A DNA stretch of 64,000 bases from Lactococcus formosensis (GCF_018403745.1 NZ_BOVP01000004.1:62001-126000), one strand, 5' to 3'. Shown: positions 52,910-62,023, counted from the first letter of the stretch. Notes: a model not told the origin generated them from the sequence alone. Translations and numbers: made by a program.

Positions 52910-53920
52910 ATGGAAAAAACCATTATCCCCAAAAACTATAAATCAACACTGGATATCTATGATACACAGACAGCAATTGGATTTATTAAACGTTGTTTTG
53001 AAGAAGCACTGACAGGAAGTTTAAAACTAAAAAGAGTATCTGCCCCCCTTTTTGTTGATGATCATTCCGGATTAAATGATAATCTGAGCGGAAGCGAACG
53101 ACCTGTAATATTTGATATTCCAGCATTGAATAATAATAATAATGGAGAAATAGTACACTCTTTAGCAAAATGGAAAAGAGTTGCGCTCAAACAATATGAC
53201 TTTCATGTGGGGAACGGCCTTTACGCCGATATGAATGCCATTAGACGTGATGAAGAGTTAGATAATCTTCACTCTATATATGTTGACCAATGGGACTGGG
53301 AACGAGTGATTTCAAGAGAACAAAGAACTCTTGATTACTTAAAAGAAACAGTTCAAGGTTTAGTGAATGCTATCGCTGAAACATCAAGTCGTTTGCATAC
53401 CAAATATCCAAAAGTAGAAACAGTCATAGATACAAATGTTTCTTTCATTACAAGTCAAGAATTAGCAGATCTTTACCCGGAGTTAACATCAAAAGAAAGA
53501 GAAAATGCTTATGTTAAAGAGCATCCAACAACTTTTATCTTACAAATTGGGGATTTATTAAAGCATGGTGAACCACATGATAACCGAGCACCAGACTATG
53601 ATGATTGGACTTTAAATGGTGATTTACTCTTCTGGTATGAGCCTTTAGGCTGCGCTATAGAACTATCGAGCATGGGAATCCGTGTCGATGATAAAGCTTT
53701 ACTTACTCAGTTAGAAAAGGCTAATGCTAATGATCGTTTAGCGTACCCATTTCATCAACAAGTGCTTAATAATGAATTACCATTAACAATTGGGGGTGGT
53801 ATTGGACAAAGCCGTATGTGTATGTTGCTACTTGGCAAAGCCCATATCGGTGAGGTGCAAGTTTCTTTATGGGACGAGGAAACAATCAAGGCTTGCAAAG
53901 ATAAAATTTTTTTACTATAA
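52910..53920 (+). CDS. asnA: Aspartate--ammonia ligase
   Basis: A 336-residue class II synthetase-like enzyme making asparagine from aspartate, NH3 and ATP. Recognisable blocks: KRVSAPLFVDDHSGLNDNLSG, VHSLAKWKRVALKQYDF, YVDQWDWE, ALE-like ELSSMGIRVD and GGGIGQSRMCMLLLGKAHIGEVQ near the C-terminus. Length normal. Monocistronic with its own promoter and terminator. Confidence 0.96.
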   Translation: MEKTIIPKNYKSTLDIYDTQTAIGFIKRCFEEALTGSLKLKRVSAPLFVDDHSGLNDNLSGSERPVIFDIPALNNNNNGEIVHSLAKWKRVALKQYDFHVGNGLYADMNAIRRDEELDNLHSIYVDQWDWERVISREQRTLDYLKETVQGLVNAIAETSSRLHTKYPKVETVIDTNVSFITSQELADLYPELTSKERENAYVKEHPTTFILQIGDLLKHGEPHDNRAPDYDDWTLNGDLLFWYEPLGCAIELSSMGIRVDDKALLTQLEKANANDRLAYPFHQQVLNNELPLTIGGGIGQSRMCMLLLGKAHIGEVQVSLWDEETIKACKDKIFLL

Positions 53921-53956
53921 AAGTTACTCTTTACAAACTGTATTTTATAATTAAAT

Positions 53957-53996
53957 CCTGACATTGGATTAATCTCAACAATGTTGGGCTTTTTTT
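53957..53996 (+). terminator. Terminator after asnA
   Basis: CCTGACATT pairs with AATGTTGGG (two G-U), then T7. Confidence 0.8.
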
Positions 53997-54011
53997 GAAT
54001 AGATGTGATAT

Positions 54012-54100
54012 GTAGAGGTTTCTATGAACGGTAGTCTGGTAGTCTTTCTAATATGATCCTTTCTTAAGAGTATGTCGCTAGCGAGCCCTCTTTATATTGA
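54012..54100 (+). repeat. Degenerate copy of the toxin-locus flanks
   Basis: 54012-54037 matches 55074-55099 at 24 of 26 positions (GTAGARGTTTCTATGRACGG then TAGTCT), and further on CGCTAGCGAGCCCTCTTTATATT resembles the toxin terminator region ACTAGCAAGCTCTTTTTATAT. No toxin frame lies between, so this is a decayed or internally deleted copy of the locus at 55.07-55.33 kb. Confidence 0.55.
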
Positions 54101-54118
54101 TATAACCAATATAAAACG

Positions 54119-54165
54119 TTGTTTATTGTTGGATATTAGTGTATAATATTGAATATATCAATATT
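54119..54165 (+). promoter_or_regulatory. Promoter and perfect dyad of the divergent spx gene
   Basis: TTGTTT (54119-54124), 17-bp spacer, TATAAT (54142-54147). AATATTGA-ATATA-TCAATATT (54145-54165) is a perfect dyad over the -10 and start, hence a probable repressor site. The 110-nt leader then contains a TGTGG/CCACA hairpin near 54167-54185. Confidence 0.6.
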
Positions 54166-54264
54166 ATGTGGCGGTAAGAACCACAATTGATAAAAAGATG
54201 ATACAAGTGGCAGGAGAGCTTCTTAGAGTTCAAAAAGTCCTGGGAGTATAGGAGGAAGAAGAAA

Positions 54265-54696
54265 ATGGTAATGTTAATAACTAAGAATAGTAGTTCATCT
54301 TGTAGGAATGCTAGAGCGTGGTTAGAAAATCACCAGATAGACTATCAAGAGATAAACATAAGCCGTCACCCTTTTAAACTCACTCGAGAAATTTTGATTC
54401 AAATATTAAGTTTAGAAGAGGAAGGTTTATCTGCATTATATGGTCGTAAGAAAAAATCAGATCCAAAATACCAGTGGCTTATGAGTAGTGTGGAGGAACT
54501 GTCATTAGACTCTGCTTTAAGTTTCTTACAAAATCATCTGGAATTACTCTGTACTCCCATTATTTTTGATGAAAAAAGAGTGCAGTTAGGCTATGATAAT
54601 GAGAATATCAGAAAGTTCATACCAAAGGAAATAAGAAGAGTGGATGCAAGTAGTAAAATTACTCAGTTAAGGCAATTAGAGTTACTTGCAGGATGA
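54265..54696 (+). CDS. Divergent Spx-family protein with SxxC in place of CxxC
   Basis: A 143-residue ArsC/Spx-fold protein aligned with the Spx at 25222: KNSSSSCRNARAWLENHQIDYQE against [23 protein letters not shown]. Cys10 of the redox switch is Ser, Cys13 remains; the LLRRP segment is LLCTP. It should not form the CxxC disulfide that activates Spx and may act constitutively, sense differently or have lost the role. AGGAGG upstream, own promoter with dyad. It lies in a decayed stretch near the terminus but its frame is intact. Confidence 0.8.
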   Translation: MVMLITKNSSSSCRNARAWLENHQIDYQEINISRHPFKLTREILIQILSLEEEGLSALYGRKKKSDPKYQWLMSSVEELSLDSALSFLQNHLELLCTPIIFDEKRVQLGYDNENIRKFIPKEIRRVDASSKITQLRQLELLAG

Positions 54697-54712
54697 AATT
54701 TTGTTATAGTAA

Positions 54713-54982
54713 AGATTTTTACTTGAAACTAAAGAAACTACCGATATCACGGGGAAGAGTTTTAAAATCAGGGCCGACCATATTGAAAAAAGCGAGGCAG
54801 GAGTTAAAGGTTTAGTACCTACGAATACAATCAACGACGAAGAAGGGAATAATATTTTTAGTATTATACCAAATAATCAAAATATCAAAGGCATCAAAGC
54901 GGGCGTTACTTGCTTTCTAAAAATTACAGATCAAAATACGTTAGCAGGTCTTGTAATCCTCAACTTTAATATAGTTAAGTAA
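54713..54982 (+). pseudogene. C-terminal gene fragment without a start
   Basis: An open frame of 89 codons ending at 54980-54982 has no ATG, GTG or TTG with a ribosome-binding site at its beginning and is preceded by stops. It encodes ITGKSFKIRADHIEKSEAGV...IKAGVTCFLKITDQNTLAGLVILNF, which looks like the end of a real secreted or lipoprotein-type domain. The parent is not recognised. Directly after the divergent spx. Confidence 0.45.
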
Positions 54983-55021
54983 AAAACATATGAACGTAAG
55001 GAAAAGCTTCACAATTTAAAT

Positions 55022-55059
55022 ATACTTCAAGTCTGATTAGCTTGAAGTATATTTTTTTG
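55022..55059 (+). terminator. Terminator ahead of the toxin locus
   Basis: ATACTTCAAG/CTTGAAGTAT perfect stem followed by T7. Confidence 0.9.
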
Positions 55060-55066
55060 ATATAAT
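55058..55066 (+). promoter_or_regulatory. Toxin mRNA promoter
   Basis: TGATATAAT extended -10 directly after the upstream terminator; start expected near 55073. Confidence 0.65.
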
Positions 55067-55164
55067 AGTCGACGTAGAAGTTTCTATGGACGGTAGTCTT
55101 TCGGGAGGTGATGCTTATGAAGATTTTGTAAGTGTAACCTCACAAAATAAGAAAGGCGAAAAGT

Positions 55165-55245
55165 TTGTCTGTTTATCAGGCGCTAATGTTAATGATTGCT
55201 TTCGCAACATTAGTACTAGCATTAAATGATAAAAACAAAAAGTAA
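55165..55245 (+). CDS. Putative holin-like type I toxin peptide (Hol_Tox family)
   Basis: A 26-residue peptide from TTG 55165, with GAAAGG about 8 nt upstream: it begins MSVYQALMLMIAFATLVLAL and ends NDKNKK. One short membrane helix with a charged tail and the YQALMLMIAF start are the hallmarks of the putative holin-like toxins of enterococci and lactobacilli (related to TxpA/BsrG). mRNA of about 255 nt from 55073 to the terminator at 55327, with a 90-nt leader. An antisense RNA promoter faces it from the right. Such loci are missed by gene callers because of size and start codon. Confidence 0.75.
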   Translation: MSVYQALMLMIAFATLVLALNDKNKK

Positions 55246-55333
55246 CCATCCATAACTTTAGCGAGTGTTGATGATTACTTTTAATTAAAATACGGCTACA
55301 GAAGGGCTTGTTACTAGCAAGCTCTTTTTATAT
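55230..55333 (-). ncRNA. Putative antisense antitoxin RNA
   Basis: On the - strand TTGTTA (55362-55367), 16-bp spacer and TGATATAAT (extended -10, TATAAT at 55340-55345) predict a start near 55333. A hairpin (arms 55270-55282 and 55238-55250, one G-U) followed by TTTTGTTTTT predicts an end near 55230. The about 100-nt RNA would be fully complementary to the 3' part of the toxin mRNA, including the stop codon. Confidence 0.6.
55304..55328 (+). terminator. Toxin mRNA terminator
   Basis: GGGCTTG/CAAGCTC stem then T5. Confidence 0.75.
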
Positions 55334-55488
55334 ATTACCATTATATCATAAACATTAAATTTAACAAATAGTATAAATCGTACTTACATAAAACTCACCG
55401 CATATGTTTATTCTTTCTGGAATAAGTTCATAACATAAAATATAAAGAATATTATAACCTAATATTAGGAGATGTAAATTGTAACACA

Positions 55489-55506
55489 AGTTTTTCGGAA
55501 AGATGT
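55489..55506 (-). repeat. Inverted copy of one dif half-site
   Basis: AGTTTTTCGGAAAGATGT is the exact reverse complement of 55842-55859, the left arm of dif. The rest of the site is not conserved. Confidence 0.7.
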
Positions 55507-55519
55507 TGTATAGGTAAAT

Positions 55520-55636
55520 ATGTCAGAAAGAATAGACGAAATGGAGGTCATCCAAGCTACACAGAAAAAACTAGCTATTACAGCAAACTTTATGGATGTT
55601 CACGTATATATTTTATTGCCTGTCTTTATGATATAG
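55520..55636 (+). pseudogene. Short open frame, possible gene remnant
   Basis: 38 codons from ATG 55520, beginning MSERIDEMEVIQATQKKLAI and running into a hydrophobic end (VYILLPVFMI). Only a weak AGG site precedes it. It looks like the N-terminus of a longer membrane protein cut off by a stop; family not recognised. Confidence 0.3.
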
Positions 55637-55843
55637 TTTTTCTTCTAAATTCTATTGTTTAAATAGCCTACATATAAAATAAATTTAACTAATAAAATTA
55701 TATAAATGGCTCAACAGTCAAGTTCAAACCTATTTATTTATAGAAGTTATGATATAATTATATTCGAAAAAATAAATAAATAGAAAGAATTTATTAAACT
55801 TGCTGGGTATATAGTTTAGAGAGACCTTGGGATATCCTATGAC

Positions 55844-55874
55844 ATCTTTCCGAAAAACTATAATATTCTTGAAA
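55844..55874. other. dif: dif site (dif_SL type) of the replication terminus
   Basis: The 31-bp site begins ATCTTTCCGAAAAACTA and ends TTCTTGAAA, matching as remembered the asymmetric dif_SL of streptococci and lactococci, and it lies 32 bp before xerS, as in those genera. Gene direction reverses around it. Confidence 0.88.
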
Positions 55875-55906
55875 GTTTTATAAATTTATGGTATGCTTAA
55901 AGAACT

Positions 55907-56968
55907 ATGAAACGTGAACTTCTACTTGCAAATATTGACCGCATAAAAAAACGTATGCCTGACTTCGTTTTAGAATATTATCAATCAAAGTTGAGTATTC
56001 CTTATAGCTTGACCACACTCTATCAATATCTTTTAGAGTATGAGAGATTTTTTAACTGGCTTATTGATAGCGATGTCAGCAATGCCCAAGATATTTCTGG
56101 TATTACTCTGGATACATTAGAAAACCTTGCGCGATCTGATATCGAAGGTTATATTCTCTACTTACGTGAAAAACCGCGTCAAAATAATAAATCTGGACTA
56201 ACACAAAACTCGGTAAAACGCACTTTAGCTGCACTTTCTAGTCTTTTTAAATACCTTACTGAGCAAGCCGAAGGAATAAATGGTGAACCGTACTTTTATC
56301 GAAATGTTATGAAGAAAGTTCAGATTCAAAAAAATAGAGAAACATTAGCTTCACGTGCTGAGAATATTAAAGGAAAATTATTTTTAGGTGATGAGACACA
56401 AGGCTTTCTCGACTTCATTGATAACGAGTACGAAAAAAGTTTATCTAATCGTGCTCTCTCTTCTTTTAACAAAAACAAAGAGCGTGATTTGGCCATCATT
56501 GCGCTTATGTTGGCATCAGGAGTACGTCTTTCTGAAGCCGTTAATATCAACATATCGGATTTAAATATGAAGACGTTGGTTGTTGAGGTTACACGTAAAG
56601 GGGGTAAGCGTGATGCTGTGAATATCGCCAAATTTGCTGAGCTTTATTTACTCAATTACTTAGAAATACGTGAGCAACGTTACAAACCAGAAAAAAATAA
56701 TAAAGCCTTCTTCTTGTCTATTTATCGCGGGCAGGCTTCGCGTATTGATGGCTCAAGCATTGAGAAGTTGGTTTCTAAATACTCGCAAGCCTTTAAAGTC
56801 AGAATTACGCCACACAAACTTCGTCATACATTAGCCACTCGCCTTTATGCACAAACCAATTCTCAAGTTCTTGTAAGTCATCAACTCGGGCATTCTTCAA
56901 CACAAGTTACAGACCTATACACACATATTATTAGTCAAGAACAGAAAAATGCACTTGACGAACTATGA
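55907..56968 (+). CDS. xerS: Tyrosine recombinase XerS
   Basis: A 353-residue recombinase that alone resolves chromosome dimers at dif_SL in streptococci and lactococci, replacing XerC/XerD and working with FtsK. N-terminal SAM-like DNA-binding domain about 1-150; catalytic domain with Arg207 (SGVRLSEAV), Lys in [14 protein letters not shown] (His303, Arg306), LGHSS (His329) and the nucleophile Tyr338 in LYTH. All catalytic residues are intact. Start ATG 55907 lies just after dif; no strong Shine-Dalgarno is visible. Confidence 0.95.
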   Translation: MKRELLLANIDRIKKRMPDFVLEYYQSKLSIPYSLTTLYQYLLEYERFFNWLIDSDVSNAQDISGITLDTLENLARSDIEGYILYLREKPRQNNKSGLTQNSVKRTLAALSSLFKYLTEQAEGINGEPYFYRNVMKKVQIQKNRETLASRAENIKGKLFLGDETQGFLDFIDNEYEKSLSNRALSSFNKNKERDLAIIALMLASGVRLSEAVNINISDLNMKTLVVEVTRKGGKRDAVNIAKFAELYLLNYLEIREQRYKPEKNNKAFFLSIYRGQASRIDGSSIEKLVSKYSQAFKVRITPHKLRHTLATRLYAQTNSQVLVSHQLGHSSTQVTDLYTHIISQEQKNALDEL

Positions 56969-57033
56969 CTAAGACTGGTAAGATTTAAGTAGACTATTAA
57001 TTTAAGATAAAAATAATAATTAGAAAGAATCGA

Positions 57034-57255
57034 ATGAATAATACTACTCTAAAAATGTCACAGCAAGAAATTATTTATGAAGTAAAATATGCCTGGAGCA
57101 GACAAAGACCAGTAAGTGTCCGTTTTCTGGAAAATTCGCAAGAAACTACTTCTAAGGGTAAAATTTTTGGTATCGATTATGATTTACTTTACATCAAGGA
57201 GGAGAATGTAGTACGGAGAATCATTTTAGAAGATATTTTAAGTATAACTGTATAA
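57034..57255 (+). CDS. Small conserved hypothetical, possibly YolD-like
   Basis: A 73-residue protein: helix MSQQEIIYEVKYAWSRQRPVSVRFLE, then SKGKIFGIDYDLLYIKEENVVRRIILEDILSITV, a small beta-barrel pattern reminiscent of YolD-like or Sm-like folds. Function unknown. AGAAAGAA precedes ATG. It follows xerS by 65 bp and converges on trmFO. Confidence 0.65.
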   Translation: MNNTTLKMSQQEIIYEVKYAWSRQRPVSVRFLENSQETTSKGKIFGIDYDLLYIKEENVVRRIILEDILSITV

Positions 57256-57301
57256 TATAATTTTTACATAATTAATTTTATGTAATGAGCTCTTTAACAA
57301 T

Positions 57302-57334
57302 AAAAAAACCTCTAAACTAATAGAGGTTTTTTAT
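57302..57334. terminator. Bidirectional terminator before trmFO
   Basis: AAAAAACCTCTA/TAGAGGTTTTTT palindrome between converging genes. Confidence 0.9.
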
Positions 57335-57336
57335 TG

Positions 57337-58680
57337 TTAAATTTTTTCGATAATTTGGCTTAAATCTTCTAGCGCTCGCTCAGCCACTTTAGTGTAGCGT
57401 TCTTTTTTATCACGAATGCGGGGACCATCAAGCTCTTTAACAATACCAAACGTTACATTCATAGGTTGGAAATGTTTGCTATCCGTATGTGTAATATAAT
57501 ATGGGAGAGCACCAATAGCTGTTGTTTGTGGGAAAACAACCTCTTCTTCGCCCTTGAAAAGACGAGCGGCATTGATCCCAGCAACCAAACCACTAGCCGC
57601 TGATTCAACATAACCTTCTACCCCAGTCATTTGACCAGCAAAGAAAAGATTTTCTTGTTTTCTTGATTGGAAGGTTTGTTTGAGTAAGTTAGGAGAATCC
57701 ATATATGAATTGCGATGCATCACACCATAGCGGACAAACTCAGCATTTTCAAGTCCAGGTATCATTTGGAAAACACGTTTTTGTTCTCCCCATTTAAGGT
57801 GAGTTTGGAAACCTACAATATTATATAAAGATGCTGAAGCATTATCTTGGCGCAACTGTACAACGGCGTAAGGCGTTTTAAAGTCACCATCTCGTGGACC
57901 TGTATATGAATCAGGGTATTCTAAGCCAACAGGTTTCATTGGACCAAATAACATTGTTTTATATCCGCGTTTAGCCATTTCTTCAATCGGCATACAGCCT
58001 TCGAAAACTTTTAAATCCTCAAATGAGTTGAGCGGTGCCTCTTCGGCAGTGATTAGAGCTTGTTGGAAGTTGTTAAATTCTTCCTTTGTCATTGGACAAT
58101 TAATATAGTCTGCTTCGCCTTTATCGTAACGCGATTTTTTATAGACCTTATCGTAATCTATTGTATTTGCATCAATAATTGGGGCTGCAGCATCATAGAA
58201 ATAAAAACCATCTCCACCATTAAACTCGTGAATTTTTGCTGCTAAGGCATCACTTGTCAGTGGGCCAGTAGCAATAATTGTAATTTCTTCATCTAAGTTT
58301 GGTAAGTCTGTTATTTCACCGCGAATTACCTCGATTAAAGGATTTTTCGAAACAGCTTCAGTAATAAAAGCTGAAAACTCTTCACGGTCAACGGCTAATG
58401 CACCACCTGCAGGAACTTGCGTTTTTTCTGCAGCTTGCATCATCACAGAGTCTAAGCGACGCATTTCCTCTTTCAGTAGTCCCACAGCATTGGTGATGGC
58501 TGCGCCTCGGAAAGAATTTGAACAGACTAACTCGGCAAATTTATTTGTTTTATGCTGAGGTGTAGCTTTTACACCACGCATTTCGTAAAGTTTCACAGGA
58601 ATACCGCGTTTTGCAATTTGGTAGGCAGCTTCAGAGCCAGCAAGACCTGCGCCAATAACGTTTATGTGTGTTTTTTTCAT
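57337..58680 (-). CDS. trmFO: Folate/FAD-dependent tRNA (uracil-5-)-methyltransferase TrmFO
   Basis: A 447-residue flavoprotein making 5-methyluridine at tRNA position 54 from methylene-tetrahydrofolate. FAD loop [39 protein letters not shown] with the conserved Cys, and [14 protein letters not shown] at the end. Normal length. First genes on the - strand right of dif; topA lies upstream of it, 45 bp away. Confidence 0.96.
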   Translation of the reverse strand: MKKTHINVIGAGLAGSEAAYQIAKRGIPVKLYEMRGVKATPQHKTNKFAELVCSNSFRGAAITNAVGLLKEEMRRLDSVMMQAAEKTQVPAGGALAVDREEFSAFITEAVSKNPLIEVIRGEITDLPNLDEEITIIATGPLTSDALAAKIHEFNGGDGFYFYDAAAPIIDANTIDYDKVYKKSRYDKGEADYINCPMTKEEFNNFQQALITAEEAPLNSFEDLKVFEGCMPIEEMAKRGYKTMLFGPMKPVGLEYPDSYTGPRDGDFKTPYAVVQLRQDNASASLYNIVGFQTHLKWGEQKRVFQMIPGLENAEFVRYGVMHRNSYMDSPNLLKQTFQSRKQENLFFAGQMTGVEGYVESAASGLVAGINAARLFKGEEEVVFPQTTAIGALPYYITHTDSKHFQPMNVTFGIVKELDGPRIRDKKERYTKVAERALEDLSQIIEKI

Positions 58681-58725
58681 TATAATTTCCTATATTTAAC
58701 ATAAAATTAATTATGTAAAATGCTT

Positions 58726-60876
58726 TTATTTTTGTTTTTCTTCTTTGTAGTCACAAGTCTCATTACTACATACTACTTGTTTACCACCGCCACGAACTTT
58801 CTTTTCTACTAAATAGTGCTCACATTTTGGACAAGAACGGCCAACAGGTTTATCCCAGCTTGTGAATTCACATTCTGGATATCGATCACAACCATAGAAA
58901 AGGCGATTTTTCTTGGTTTTACGTTCAATGATTTGCCCTTTATGACAACTTGGACAGGTTACACCGATTTCTTTCACAATGGCTTTAGTATTGTGGCATT
59001 CTGGGAAATTACTACATGCATAGAATTTTCCATATCGACCCAATTTAATCACCATTGGGTGGCCGCAAATGTCACAATCAAAGCCAGCAGGCTCATCTTT
59101 AATAACGATTTTTTCCATTTCAACTTCGGCTTTTTCAAGTTCAATGGCAAATGGTTTATAAAATTGATCAACAACATCAACCCAACGACGTTGTCCTTCT
59201 TCTACTTTATCTAAATCTTTTTCCATTTCGGCTGTAAATTCAGTATTTACAATGTTTGGGAAAAATTCAACAACGAGTTTATTTACAATCTCTCCCAGTT
59301 CAGTTGGCTCAAAACGTTTGGCAACTAAACGTGCATAATACCGTTTCTGGATTGTTTCCAATGTCGGTGCATATGTTGATGGACGTCCCACGCCATTTTC
59401 TTCCAGAACTTTTATCAGAGTCGCTTCACTGTAACGTGCAGGAGGTTGAGTAAAATGTTGCTCCGGTTTGAGATTCGCTTTCTTGACCACGTCACCAGCT
59501 TCCATATCAGGAAGCATGTTATTTTTCTCTGAGTCATTATAGATAGCTAAATAACCATCAAACTTTACTTGTGAACCATTGGCAATAAAAATTACACCAT
59601 TTTGCGAAAGATTAACTTTCATTGTGTCAAAGATGGCAGCAGTCATTTGACTTGCAACAAAGCGATTCCAAATTAAAGTGTAGAGCTTTAGCTGATCCTT
59701 GTCTAGATATTTGGCAATTGATTCTGGTGTATTAAGAACATTGGTTGGTCTGATGGCCTCATGGGCATCTTGTGCTCCTGCTTTATTAGAAACCTTAGAA
59801 GAATGTTTACTATACTTAGCACCAAAACGATCCGTAATGAAGTCTGCAGCGACACCTTGCGCTACAGGAGAGATACGTGTTGAGTCCGTACGCATATAAG
59901 TAATCAGACCCTGATGGCCTTGTGCACCTAGTGTAAGCCCCTCATAGAGCTGTTGAGCCACCATCATGGTTTTCCGTGTACGGAAATTAATTTTATTAGC
60001 CGCATCTTGTTGCATTGAGCTTGTGGTGTATGGAAGTGGGGAATTTCTACGACGTTCTTTTTTCTCTACTTTATCAACATCGAAATCTGGCCCAGACAAA
60101 CGGGACATAACTTCCATCACATCATCGTTGTTATTTAATGCTCGTTTCTTACCATCAACTCCCCAGAAGGCAGCTTTAAACTTTTTAGCTCCTTTTTTAA
60201 ATTCGCCATCAATTGACCAATATTCTTGAGGAATAAAGGCATTAATTTCATTTTCACGATCAACGATAAGTTTAAGCGCAATCGATTGGACGCGACCAGC
60301 TGATAATCCTTTTTTTACTTTTTTCCAAAGGATTGGACTGATTGAATACCCAACTAAGCGGTCTAAAATGCGTCGTGCTTGTTGCGCATCGACCAAATCA
60401 ACATCAATACTGCGTGGCTCTTTAAATGCATTTTTAACTGCATCTTTAGTAATTTCGTTAAAAACTACCCGATTTTTATCTTCCAAAGGGAGTCCTAAAA
60501 TATGTGCCAAATGCCAAGCAATGGCTTCTCCTTCTCGGTCCGGGTCACTTGCCAGATAAACAGCCTTTGCAGCTTTGGCCTCTTTTTTAAGAGAATTAAT
60601 CAGTGGAGCTTTTCCTCGAATATTAATATATTGTGGCTCATAATCATTTTCAATATCTACGGACATGGTTGATTTTTTCAAATCACGTATATGCCCAACA
60701 GAAGCAACGACTTTATAGTTTCGTCCTAAATATTTTTCTATTGTTTTTGCTTTAGCAGGTGACTCAACAATTACGAGATTTTTGCCTTTAACAATTTTTG
60801 TTTTCTTTTTACTCGCAGTTTTTTTACTGCTTATTTTCTTTTTTGTAGTTGTTTGTTTTTCACTTGCTTTCGCCAT
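58726..60876 (-). CDS. topA: DNA topoisomerase I
   Basis: A 716-residue type IA enzyme relaxing negative supercoils. TOPRIM domain begins [18 protein letters not shown]; acidic [14 protein letters not shown]; active Tyr327 in [10 protein letters not shown]; three C-terminal zinc ribbons (CDICGHPM..., CPSCHKGQ..., CPKCEHYL...CSNETCDY). Start at ATG 60874-60876, with AGGT upstream; an earlier in-frame start at 60939 has no support. The first about 33 residues form an unusual Lys/Thr/Ser-rich extension before the TOPRIM domain. Confidence 0.95.
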   Translation of the reverse strand: MAKASEKQTTTKKKISSKKTASKKKTKIVKGKNLVIVESPAKAKTIEKYLGRNYKVVASVGHIRDLKKSTMSVDIENDYEPQYINIRGKAPLINSLKKEAKAAKAVYLASDPDREGEAIAWHLAHILGLPLEDKNRVVFNEITKDAVKNAFKEPRSIDVDLVDAQQARRILDRLVGYSISPILWKKVKKGLSAGRVQSIALKLIVDRENEINAFIPQEYWSIDGEFKKGAKKFKAAFWGVDGKKRALNNNDDVMEVMSRLSGPDFDVDKVEKKERRRNSPLPYTTSSMQQDAANKINFRTRKTMMVAQQLYEGLTLGAQGHQGLITYMRTDSTRISPVAQGVAADFITDRFGAKYSKHSSKVSNKAGAQDAHEAIRPTNVLNTPESIAKYLDKDQLKLYTLIWNRFVASQMTAAIFDTMKVNLSQNGVIFIANGSQVKFDGYLAIYNDSEKNNMLPDMEAGDVVKKANLKPEQHFTQPPARYSEATLIKVLEENGVGRPSTYAPTLETIQKRYYARLVAKRFEPTELGEIVNKLVVEFFPNIVNTEFTAEMEKDLDKVEEGQRRWVDVVDQFYKPFAIELEKAEVEMEKIVIKDEPAGFDCDICGHPMVIKLGRYGKFYACSNFPECHNTKAIVKEIGVTCPSCHKGQIIERKTKKNRLFYGCDRYPECEFTSWDKPVGRSCPKCEHYLVEKKVRGGGKQVVCSNETCDYKEEKQK

Positions 60877-61082
60877 ATATTTACCTATTTTTTCAAAATT
60901 CAATAGTCTAATAATATAGGCTTTTAGGACAGATGTCAAGTAATAAAACCAAAAGTGTTTTTCTTATAGGAGAATTAAACATTTATTAAAAGATAAAAAA
61001 TACTCTCAATCGTTGCTATTACGTATTCTATATAAGTTCATAAAGTTTCAATTTTTATAAAAAATTAAGGAAGAAAATTACT

Positions 61083-61934
61083 TTAATCTAAATAAAATTC
61101 ATCTAAAATATCTTGACCGTGTGTGACAAGCTTAGCAGCTCCCTGTTGAATCAATTGATTACAGCCTGAGGCATTTCGATTCAAAATATCTCCAGGTACA
61201 GCGAATACCTCTCTATTCCCTTCCAATGCATATCGACTTGTAATGAGACTTCCACTACGTTGTTTTGCTTCAACAACGACAATCCCACGTGAAAGACCAG
61301 CAATGATTCTATTCCTCTCTGGGAAATGAAACTTGAGCGGTTGCTCTCCTGCAAGATACTCTGATAAAACTAATTCGTGTGTTGCTAAATATTCTTGTAA
61401 TTTACGATTTTCTTTTGGATAAGAAATATCTAAACCATTACCTATGACAGCAATAGTTGGAGTTTTTTGCTTTACAGCTGCTACATGGCTAGAAGTGTCA
61501 ACACCGCGTGCCAATCCGCTCACAATAACAAAGTTTTGTTTTAATTCCTCAATAAGCTTATGCGTAATTTTGGTTGCTTCTTTGGAGCTTTCACGGCTAC
61601 CTACAAATCCAAGTTTAGGTAGATTAAGTAATTTTAGATTTCCTTGGTAAAAAAGGAGTGCCGGAGGATTATATATTTCTTTTAACCATTCTGGATAAAT
61701 ATCATCTAAAATGGAGAACGAAGGGAAGAGCTTATATAGCTTTCGTAGCCGTTTAACATCCTGACTCTTATAATTCTCAATAAAATTTGGGATAGCTTTA
61801 ATTTCTGCAATCCGCGCTAACTGTCGTAGAGTGAGTTTTGCTTCATGCCTCCTCTGATAATCAATCAGTTTCAAAATTCCAAGATTTGACATTCCTGCTT
61901 TTTTCAAACGTAATATTTCAAAGTTTTTAATCAT
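61083..61934 (-). CDS. dprA: DNA processing protein DprA (Smf)
   Basis: A 283-residue protein that loads RecA on incoming single strands in natural transformation. DprA Rossmann-like domain: YPPALLFYQG..., GFVGSRESSKEATKI, IVSGLARGVDTSSHVAA, TIAVIGNGLDISYPKEN, FPERNRIIAGLSRGIVVVEA and GSLITSRYALEGNREVFAVPGD. ATG 61932-61934 with GGAGG upstream is preferred; an ATG nine codons earlier has no ribosome-binding site. Complete and apparently functional. No competence sigma-factor box in the right orientation was found. Confidence 0.93.
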   Translation of the reverse strand: MIKNFEILRLKKAGMSNLGILKLIDYQRRHEAKLTLRQLARIAEIKAIPNFIENYKSQDVKRLRKLYKLFPSFSILDDIYPEWLKEIYNPPALLFYQGNLKLLNLPKLGFVGSRESSKEATKITHKLIEELKQNFVIVSGLARGVDTSSHVAAVKQKTPTIAVIGNGLDISYPKENRKLQEYLATHELVLSEYLAGEQPLKFHFPERNRIIAGLSRGIVVVEAKQRSGSLITSRYALEGNREVFAVPGDILNRNASGCNQLIQQGAAKLVTHGQDILDEFYLD

Positions 61935-61994
61935 GCAGCCTCCATTTTTGGTGTTATTCATTAATTAATACGAAAAAAATAGAAGCTGTTCACA

Positions 61995-62023
61995 TAAAAA
62001 AACTGCATTTCTGCAGTTTTTTT
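61995..62023 (-). terminator. Terminator after aldB
   Basis: AAAAAACTGCA-TTTC-TGCAGTTTTTT-type palindrome after the stop. Confidence 0.88.

Larger units (their letters stand above)
55331..55843. other. AT-rich decayed interval before dif
   Basis: Apart from the antisense promoter, the inverted half-dif and the short frame at 55520, this interval holds no gene. TGATATAAT at 55750-55758 is an extended -10 and the likely promoter of xerS, which would be transcribed through dif. Confidence 0.45.

Noticed and set aside
54012-55330. CRISPR-like short repeats (GGTAGTCT and the 26-bp segment)
   Set aside because: Only two distant copies plus one local duplication, no regular spacers and no cas genes.
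55520-55636. 38-codon frame as a real small protein
   Set aside because: Weak ribosome-binding site and an abrupt end in a hydrophobic stretch; kept only as a possible remnant.
61962-61985. TACGAA-containing sequence near dprA as a competence sigma-factor (cin) box
   Set aside because: It reads in the direction away from dprA and matches only six bases; the strand that would serve dprA has no such box.
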